Positions 55,470 through 64,000 of a DNA stretch of 64,000 bases are shown one piece after another. Origin of the DNA: Anaeramoeba flamelloides (Eukaryota > Metamonada > Anaeramoebidae). The stretch lies in contig JANTQA010000070.1 of NCBI GenBank assembly GCA_027625915.1, positions 3,229,001 to 3,293,000 on the forward strand, written 5' to 3'. A model generated the notes under the pieces. It was not told the DNA's origin, did not search any database, and saw only the letters and a list, made by a program, of their open reading frames with translations. Within the stretch, counting starts at the first letter, position 1; the number at the start of each line of letters is the position of its first letter. The translations under genes and the position numbers were made by a program.

Positions 55470-56602
55470 TTGAAGGGAGTAGTCATTTTTGAAAATAAAA
55501 TGAAATCTTGTCAAGATCTGGAAAAAATTTTTTTTTTTGTAATTTGTGTTTCGACTTATGAAATGGATGAGTTAACCTCATTTAAACAATTTATTAATTT
55601 GAATCTCTTTTTTGAAATTCAAAATTTGCATGTTTCCAATATAAAACCAAAAAAAGTAACCAATTATTTTGTTTGAGAATTAAGTTAATTCTTGAAAATG
55701 CGAAAACAAATTTTTAATTTTATATTGGAAAGTATTGATTTCGAAAGCAAATTTTTTATTTTGGTTTCTTTTTCTTTGATTAATATTTCAATTCAAATCT
55801 CAGCCAATAAAACTAATTGTGGTATAGGTGATGGAACAAATGAATATTTGGTACAAGAATAACTACAGTTTATCAATTAAATTGAGATCTATTATGCAAA
55901 AAAAAATTTTTCTTGAAGGTTTTGAAACAGTTTTTTTTTGGTTTTTAAAAAATTACAAAAAAATTTTCAATTTTGAAAAATTTTTAATAACAAATTGTTT
56001 GGTCTTATTCACAAGAGCTCTTATTACAATTCAGATCATTTTTGGCAGAAAATGATTAATTTTGAATTTTGAGGATAAAATTAACTAATTCCCAAATATC
56101 TTCAAGAAAATTTTATTTGAAAAATCGAATTTTATCTTAAAATAAAAACAAAATTTTAAAGTATAATTTTTCCACGACTTTAAAACTTTGATTATTATAA
56201 CTACCCTTCTTAAAAAAAAATACAATTATGTTTTAATTCGTTGAATAAATCATAACATTTTTTTTGGTTAACCAAAAGTTTTATCTCAAAAAAGAAATAA
56301 AATATTTATATTAATATAACTGACAATAAAGACTTGTTATAGTATATAAAATAATGATCAAAATGGCAATAAAAAGGATAAAAAATTGATATAACGTGAG
56401 AAATAAAATGAATTTAATAGTTTTCTTTTTCAGAAAAAATGGAAAAAAAAAATTGATCTCATTAAAGCAATTTTCTTTAATGGCTTTCTTAGTCGATCAG
56501 AATCTTTTGACAAATTGCATATACAACAATTGTAAGTAGAGAATATAATCAATAATAAATTTCAAAATTTTGCCTTGTTTTTGTAGAAGACTGATCCCTT
56601 AA
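55470..56602. mobile_element. Element C copy 2: TTAA-type TIR element
   Basis: The left end is TTGAAGGGAGTAGTC and the right end GACTGATCCCTTAA, inverted copies of each other and close to the GGGATTAGTC ends of elements A and B. The left about 760 bp match element C copy 1. The left TTAA has mutated to TTGA. No transposase. Confidence 0.8.
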
Positions 56603-59600
56603 TCCTAAAATATTTGCATATCATAACCCCAAAATAGACAAAAAAAAAACATTTTTAATTTTTTATATTTTTCAAAATTTAATATTAAAATCATGCTGAG
56701 TGACTCAGTATTTATATTTTTATAATTAATCTTATTTTATGCAAATATAACAAAAAAAATATAAAATGATAAAATAAAAATCAATTTTGTCAAAAATGAT
56801 GGAGTGAGAAGAATAAAAAAAATGTATTGGTAAATTTGTCGAGAAATTACAAAAAAAATTATTTAATCATCAATTGGTTGGACAAAATCAACTCTTCTGT
56901 TTTTTTTTTTGTTTTTAATTTCAATTACTTACAATACTAAATTGTTCTCAATCAATTCTACAAAATTTTCAATCAAATGCAAATAATTATATAATTGGAA
57001 ATAAATTAATTATCAAAGAAACAAAAAAATTAAAATACTAAAAAAAGCTATAGGAACAACAATTTTTGTTAAATTGAATGAAATAGTCGGGGGTGATATT
57101 AATTTAACAACTTTAAATTTTTGTAAAAAATTTGAAATGTCATTAGATCTTTTCGTTATGAAAAAAAAGTTATAAAATATAATTTTCGATAATTCATTCC
57201 TGAATAGTTTTATTGGTAAAATTAATAGAAAAACTAATATAATTTTAATTTTTTAAAAAATTAAAACAGATAAATTTTTTTCTAATTACCCCTTAGATAA
57301 GATTCCTTCAAAAAATGTCAAAATATAATTAAAAAAATATTTTGAAGTGATCAAATTTTTCATTCATATTACAGAATTGTAAAATTTGTTATGGGTGAAA
57401 TTATTTATTTACATGTTTATGATTATTTTCAAAAATAGGGGCAGATTTTTCATCAGAAAAAAATATGTTTTATTGTTTTTTTTTTGAATAATAATATATT
57501 TTGCTAATGTGCATCGAGATAATAACAAATATATATATATATATTGATAAATAAAAATAAAGTGTTCTTATTCTATTTTTTGAAAGTTTTTTTGAAAAAA
57601 GAAAATAATAATAATAAAAAAGTTTTCCCTAATTTTGAATTATTGCTTAGATGAAAAAATGTCAAAATAATATGATCAATATTATAAAAAAGCCCAAAAA
57701 ACGAATTTTATATGAATTAGATCAAAATATTTTATCCATTTTGTTAAGAAAAAGAAAATTAATAAATTGCATTTACTATTGCAGAAAAAAAAATTGTTCA
57801 CTTATTTTGTTCAATTTACAATTTTAATTGCCAACATTAGTAAAATTGATCAAAACCATAGGGTTTTTTGAAGATTATAAGAATCCAAATATGATTAAAA
57901 CCTTTTAAGAAGTATAGTATCTAACTTGTATTATCTTAATTTCAATTACATCAAGATCCTTCAAATAGAATGTATTAAAAAATAAAACTCTTATTTTTGA
58001 TTTCAAAAGTGTTAAAAATGAGTAAAAAGTGCATTTTTTGACAATTCATATCATAAAAATTACGAGTTTCAAACATAACCCTTAACATTTAATCTGAATT
58101 ATTTCGAGTACTTGAGAAAAACATGATTCATGAAAAGATAAAGCAATTGTAAAAATCTCCAATTTCTGCTTTTATGCTCTTTCATTGTAATTCTTACTGA
58201 AAACTTTATTTTTTAAAAAATATTATTGAATATCAAGATTAAGAATTAAAGTCCCAAAGGAATCAATTGAAAATTTTAAAGAACTAACCCAAGGAACCCT
58301 TATTTTTAAAATAAAATTTAAAATGGCAAAGATAAAAAATAGTGATAATTCTTCTTTTTCTGTTAAAGATTTAGTTTATAATAAGAATTCGAGTTTTATG
58401 TTATTGTTATCGGACGGTCTTGAACAAATTTAAATAACAGGAAAAGCCATTAGATATTATATTTCTTAAAAGGTTTTAATCACATTTGTGGTCTTATAAT
58501 CTGTAAAGAATTCTGGTGGTTTTGAACCGTTTTACGAATGTTAAAAATAAAATTTTTAAAATTTATGGCAAAATAAGTGTCCCACTTTTTCTCCGCAACA
58601 GTTATTACTTATAACCAGTCTGGAAAAAAACTGTTAAATGGGAAAAAATGGTTACTTCAGTTTTAAATGTTAAGTGGTTGTGTAAAGGAATTTTTTTTCA
58701 AGATTTATCTAATCTAATTTTCCACTTATCAATGAAGATATATAAAAATTGATTTTGTTTAAACTTGATTAATATTTTCTTAGAATATAGCTGTCAATTT
58801 GACAAGAACGGTAAAATTTTAGCATCTTAAAATCCAAAAAATTCAATTTTACTAATTTATATATTGAAATATCAAATTTCGAAAATTTTAGATACTTAAA
58901 TTTTGGTTTTATATATTGTATGGTTTTGATACGCTATTTTATATCCAATAACCCATCTAATTTTTGGACTTTATTTTTCTTGAAAAAAGAATAAATAATA
59001 CATTACTGAATATTTTAAAATGATAAATTTTGTATCTATTTTATTATCAGAATCTTTTATATATATTTTTTTCTATTTGGCAATTTTTTTCGAGAATCTT
59101 AATATAAAAAGTCACAAATTTATTTTTATTTTTATTTTTTTTATAAAAAAGTGATCTTATAATTCCACCTGTTTTCAATTTTACGAGTATTTTTTAAATA
59201 AAGATAAAAAAGAAAATTTCTGATTTTTTTATTATTTATCAAAGTAGAGAAAAACAGATATTAGATTATTAGAATTTAGAAGAATTGACTAAAATATTTA
59301 ATATTACCTATTCATCAAAATCATACAAACCTATTAAATATTTTAGGGATACCTGATCCAGATTAGAATCGTTATTGAACCAGTTAAAGATGAACATTTC
59401 TGTCAGGAACCAGATTCACTCCAATACCTTTTGATATATTACATTTCAATCCCTATCAGGTTGGATTTGTATAATATTTAAAATCATTCATATTGAACAG
59501 TCATTATCAACAAATGATTCCCTATTTTGGTAAAGTATAAGCTGATTTTTTAGTTAAAATAAGACAGCGTTGGGAACTTTTTCAGTAAATAATAAAAAGT

Positions 59601-61332
59601 CAAAAACCATGTGCTACAAGGATTCAAACTACTACATCCATTTTGTAAATTGTCTATTTTACTACCCAGACATTATCTTTTATTTAAAAATTTTTACTTA
59701 AACAATGATTATTTTCCCCACTATTACCTAACAAATAATCTTTATTATAATAAATATTCAAGTAAAATATTTTTTTTTAAATAATTAAAATGGATAAAAA
59801 AAATCATTTTATTGGCTGATCTTTTGAAAAAAACTTATTTTATTTTAATATGGATAGTTTAAATCTATGAAGTTTTAGTTAATTAATTTTTTTACTAATA
59901 AAATACTGTTTTTATTTGGATATGGGATTAATTTTTTTTTAAAATAATACTATTGAACATATCATGAAATTATACAATTTTTATCTCAAAATCCATTTTT
60001 TTTTTATAATTCTAAAAATGATTGATATTATTAAAACATGTATTGTAAGCAAGAAAATATTTTTTTTTTTTTAATAAAAATTCCAAATTTGAAATTTTTT
60101 TTACAATTAATTTTTCATATTTTGAAAAACCAGAAAACAAAATTTTTTAAAAACAATTAAGAAGAAAATTTTTTAAACTTGATAAATTTGAATTTCTTAA
60201 TAAATATTTGTTAAACTTTGATCAAATTTAGATTTATTTATTCATCTATAGCCCAATTATTTTATTTTATGAGATTTAAATTGAAAATTTAATAATTTTA
60301 AATAATAACAAAATTAATTTTTTTAAAAAAAATCATACTTTCCAACATCTGTAGAAAAATATAATTCAAGATTTTCAAGAAAAAAACTTAACGAATAAAT
60401 AAAAATGATAAAGGACTTTTTTTACTTTTCTATTCGAAATATCGGTATTTTGGATTTTAAAAGAAGAGACTCAAATTAATAAATTATTTTGATGCTGATA
60501 ACTCATCTGTTCAATATACCACAATATAAATTAAAAAAAAAAAAAAAAACATAAATTAATTTTCTCAACATTTTCATTTTTTTAAAAAATGGTTGCAATA
60601 ATGTTTACAAAAAAAAAAAAAAATTGTGTCAAGACTTTGGATAATTTATTATTATGATATTGAGATTATCGATCTTTGACTAAGTAAGAAATTTTTAGGT
60701 TGAAAAAATGAGATTTTTCTTTTTGTTACACAAATCTGAATTGATCTGTCCTAGATTATTAGATTCGTAGATATTTAATAAAGAAAGTGGGTTTTAGGTC
60801 CTCAATTACCCCCCCGCTCCCCATTTTTTTTTACTCAATTTGGAAAAAAAAAAAAATAATAAATACATAAAATAAAACATATCACCAATAAAAATTTCAA
60901 TGGAAAACACAAAAAAAAAATTTTTTTTAATAACTTAACTTCCAATACACTAGTTGTACACTCTTAAATTTGGATTTGGAAAAAAAAAAAAAATAAATTT
61001 ATTATTGAAAATAATTTTTAAATATCTACAAAACCAAAATAACAACCCCTTAACCAAATACAAGATAGTATTTTTCCATTCCCCATAGATTGTCAACCTT
61101 AATAAACCTTCATTATTGTAAAAAAAAAAAAAAAGTTTTTTGAATTTTATTTTCAATTTGTGACAGAAAATTATTAATAATAAAAACAAAATTAAAATTC
61201 AAATTAATTAAAGTTCTGATCAAAAAAAAATTGTAATCATATTTTAAGATAAAAAAATTTGAATGTTGTTATAATGATATATATATATATATAGATTAAA
61301 AAAAACTCCATTGTAAACCTCTTTTCGGGATT
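56603..61332. other. Long intergenic AT-rich region
   Basis: About 4.7 kb with no gene, RNA or clear repeat recognised. Notable only for a short (AT)n run at 57528-57545, many homopolymers and CCCCCCGCTCCCC at about 60808. Some of it may hold diverged transposons that could not be matched within this window. Confidence 0.45.
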
Positions 61333-61764
61333 TTAATCACTAGGGCTACTGCTTGTACTTGAACTCGAGTTCGAATTTGTACTTGACTCCGACCTTGATC
61401 CGGATTTTGACACTTGTTTTTCTCCCAGTTCGACATCATTTTCAATTTTCTGATTTTTGGATAGTTTGAAAACAATAATGTAAATGGCTCTAAAGAAAAA
61501 AAGAATGGCAATACATAAGAAAATAGATTTGATAATTAAAACAGATAATTGTGATGAATTTGTTGTCTTATCTGAAATTCTTGTAATGATGTTGATAAGT
61601 GGTACACACTGAGAAAGACCCATAAAAAGTGCCCCTAACATTGCAGAATATGTTTTTTTTCTAAGGTGTTCAGATCCCATATTGATGTCAAGTTTTTCTG
61701 TTATTTTTAAAAATAATTTTCCATAATGAGCTCCAAAGAAAAACCAAACAATACCAGAGATCAT
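61333..61764 (-). CDS. Membrane protein exon, C-terminal part
   Basis: 143 minus-strand codons ending in TAA. Three hydrophobic segments (residues about 1-18, 40-63 and 73-100) are joined by a basic loop with SEHLRKKTY. They are followed by a hydrophilic, Ser-rich acidic tail (SSSSTSSSPSD). The ATG is immediately preceded by AAAAAATAG, which looks like a splice acceptor, so this may be the last exon of a longer multi-spanning protein. The YGKLF...LRKK spacing is reminiscent of THH1/TOM1/TOM3-type receptors, but the match is weak. No upstream exon could be identified. Confidence 0.6.
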   Translation of the reverse strand: MISGIVWFFFGAHYGKLFLKITEKLDINMGSEHLRKKTYSAMLGALFMGLSQCVPLINIITRISDKTTNSSQLSVLIIKSIFLCIAILFFFRAIYIIVFKLSKNQKIENDVELGEKQVSKSGSRSESSTNSNSSSSTSSSPSD

Positions 61765-62955
61765 CTATTTTTTTTTTTATTTTTTTTTTTTTTGAGAAAA
61801 AACAAAATAATTTTCAATTTCATTAAAAAATAAATCATCAAAAGGTAAACTTTTTAAATTAGTTTTTTTTTTTTTTTTTTTAATATTTTCAAAAAAGTTA
61901 CAATAGAAACAATTTTTTTTCAAAACAAAAAAAAAGAATGAATTTCAAGATATCGTTTAATACTCTTTACAATAGCATTGATTTCTTTAATTACATTTTA
62001 AATTATAATCAGAGACATTGATATTTCAAATTTTAAAAATATCATTTCAACTTATTTTATTCTTTTAATTTTTTCCAGTATCGATATCTAAAGATCAATC
62101 CTGTATTCTTGCATTCAAAATAGCATGAAAAAAAAAAAAAGAAATGATCTTTTAAAACACTAAACAATATGCCAAAATCCTGAGCAAATAATTTGTAATA
62201 ATTATTTTTTTTGGAATTTGATCTTTTCAAAATTTTTTGTTGCTGATTGGAAATTTTTTCCTTTTATTTTCTAATTAACAGTATATTATATGGTAAAAAT
62301 CAGAAATTACAAACTCTCGAATCCCAAAAATTTACTCTTTTTTCTATTTTCTTTCGTTTTTCTCAGTAACTATTTGAAAGTTAATTTAATTTCTACAACT
62401 TTTGAGAAAAAATCAAACTAAATATTATTGTTATTATCTTCGTTTAAAAAAATGTGAAAAAATGAATAAAATGTTGCAATATTTTTTGGATCAGCATTAC
62501 AGGATATTAAGGATAACTTTTTGAAAGATTGTTTGTTATGGTTAGTACTAGCCATTTTGAACATTTAATTGCTGAGTGAAAATTTATCATTAATTTTATT
62601 TTTTTAATTTAGATCTTTGAATTTTCTATAAATTGTCAATAATTCAAAGAAACCAGAGTGACAAAACTTGAAATACAATATTTTGGAATTTCTTGTAAGT
62701 TGAAAATATCAAGTTATTTTTTTCACTTAAAATTTTTTTTAAAATAACCTTTCAAATAGAGTTCGGTGGATAGTATGAGTTAATTGAAATAGAGTTTTTT
62801 TGAAGTTTTAAATTAGAGACATTTTATCAAAATTTTATTTTTTTTTGTTTGTTAAGAGTGTAAATAGAAACATAGTAAATAATTCTATTTACCACTTTTC
62901 GAAAATATCTTCAAATTTTTCTGTCGAGTTTTTTTTTTTATAAAAATATCAATTT
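61765..62955. other. Intergenic AT-rich DNA
   Basis: Nothing recognised. If the membrane protein has earlier exons they should lie here or further right on the minus strand. Confidence 0.4.
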
Positions 62956-63370
62956 TCTTCGTTTTCCATTTTTTTTGAAATGTACAAATGGATCGAAAAG
63001 ACCTTCTATGAGTTTGATCATTTTAAGGAAGGAAATGAAGACTGGATGAAGAAGTAGTCTCAGACGAAACACTGGAACAATATTTAGATCCACAAGAAAA
63101 ATAAAACTTTAACAAAAATTCAAAAAAAAACAGAAAAAGAAAAAGAAAGAAAAATAGAAAATGTAATAAAAGAAAGAAAAGAAATAGTAATAAAAGAAGG
63201 AAAAGAAGAAAAAGAAAGAACAGAAAGAAAAGAAAAAGAAGGAAATGATAAAGAAAGAACAGAAAGAAGAGAAAAAGAAAGTAAACAAAAAGAAAGAAAA
63301 GATAAAGGAAGAAAAATAAAAAGAAAAGGGATTGAAAGGGAAACAAAAATAAATCTCAAAGAGAACATTT
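62956..63370 (+). other. Coding-like leader and AAAGAAAGAA tract, unresolved
   Basis: On the plus strand an ATG at about 62980 opens 25 codons (MYKWIEKTFYEFDHFKEGNE...) ending in TAG. A shifted frame then reads an acidic stretch (RLDEEVVSDETLEQYLDPQE) to another stop. A purine-rich tract then encodes Lys/Glu/Arg. The pattern suggests a decayed gene or a gene with an unseen intron. Opposite-strand ORFs here are shadows of the purine tract. Confidence 0.3.
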
Positions 63371-64000
63371 TATTTTTTTTTTATTTTTTTTTTTTAAATT
63401 TTCAAATAATAACAATAGCCATTTGGTTTTTTGTTTGGATCAAAATATCTTCAATCTTTTTTCTTCATATGTTTAAAATCATATTCAAAAAAAATATTAC
63501 AAATATTTTGATCCCAAAAAACCAAATAACTGCTGATAATAGTTTCAAAACAATATTTATATTTCAGAATAATTAAATCAAAGAGTGTTTTTTAATGTTG
63601 TTGATTAAAATCTGAGTTGATAATAGAAAGTCTGATTCAAAACGAGAGAAAAAATATGAGAATCAAACTATCAAAAAATTTTTAAAAAATTTTCCAAATT
63701 ATTTTCGAAATAAAAAATAAATTTAAAAAATAAAATTCCCCTTTTTGTAAAAAAAAATTCATGAATTTACTTCATTGAACTTTCCCCTCTTTAAACAGCT
63801 ATTTTGAAAAATAAAATAAAAATTGAGCAAAACCCCAAATAAAATAAAAAACCTAAAAAAATAAGTTGATTTAAATAAAAAATATTTGTGCAAGATTTAA
63901 AAGAAACAATATAAAGTTCAAATTAGGGCCAATTACCCTTGATGAAAAATATGATTTACTCTTGAAAATCAATAAAACATTTCATAAAAAAAGTGTTTAA
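63371..64000. other. Right edge of the window
   Basis: AT-rich; no feature recognised. Confidence 0.4.

Noticed and set aside
59570..59690. tRNA-like sequence on the minus strand with a B-box-like GTTTGAATCC
   Set aside because: A 4-bp D-like stem can be drawn, but the acceptor, anticodon and T stems do not pair. It is at best a dead tRNA-derived sequence.
1..64000. CRISPR arrays, bacterial operons, riboswitches or phage
   Set aside because: No regular spaced repeats, Shine-Dalgarno pattern or prokaryotic gene packing. Genes have spliceosomal introns.

Overview
The window is nuclear DNA of an AT-rich single-celled eukaryote. Supporting signs are spliceosomal GT-AG introns, a eukaryotic tRNA-Pro, and eukaryote-specific genes: beta'-COP, ribosomal protein uL30/RPL7, NOP10 and a giant USP-type deubiquitinase. 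Proteins carry Asn runs and Lys/Glu runs of the kind seen in AT-rich amoeboid protists (Dictyostelium- or Anaeramoeba-like). The exact lineage cannot be fixed from the sequence. The standard genetic code fits, because TAA and TAG are used only as stops in the recognised genes.

Layout. 1-3250: 3' part of a long alpha-helical protein gene that runs off the left edge (possibly Integrator subunit 1). 3251-6944: intergenic, with a three-level nest of DNA transposons. 6945-19150: a three-exon deubiquitinase gene of about 2,808 codons; its 3.6-kb second intron holds two TTAA-flanked elements. 19151-28505: transposon-dominated DNA with two 5'-truncated non-LTR retrotransposon copies, an inverted-repeat MITE and dispersed repeats. 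28506-30152: coiled-coil protein with a C-terminal membrane anchor. 30401-31364: a MITE split by a third retrotransposon copy. 33125-35691: divergent RPL7 and NOP10 with two MITEs between them. 36568-40162: a hAT-like element and a TA-flanked element, each carrying another insertion. 41048-41440: a stand-alone NFACT-R protein. 42799-42869: tRNA-Pro(UGG). 46206-55131: beta'-COP, split by a 5.9-kb intron full of transposons. 55132-64000: mostly empty AT-rich DNA with one TTAA element and a membrane-protein exon.

The host genes are housekeeping genes of separate pathways (transcript processing, deubiquitination, ribosome, snoRNP, COPI vesicle coat, ribosome quality control) and form no operon-like unit. 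The most distinctive feature is the mobile-element ecology: at least seven short TIR families, several of them nested. Their order of insertion and target-site duplications can be read directly by comparing filled and empty sites between copies inside this one window. No transposase gene for these families is recognisable here, so they would have to be mobilised from elsewhere. A second theme is introns placed immediately after the start codon: RPL7 has an 8-nt first coding exon, and beta'-COP is inferred to have an ATG-only first exon.
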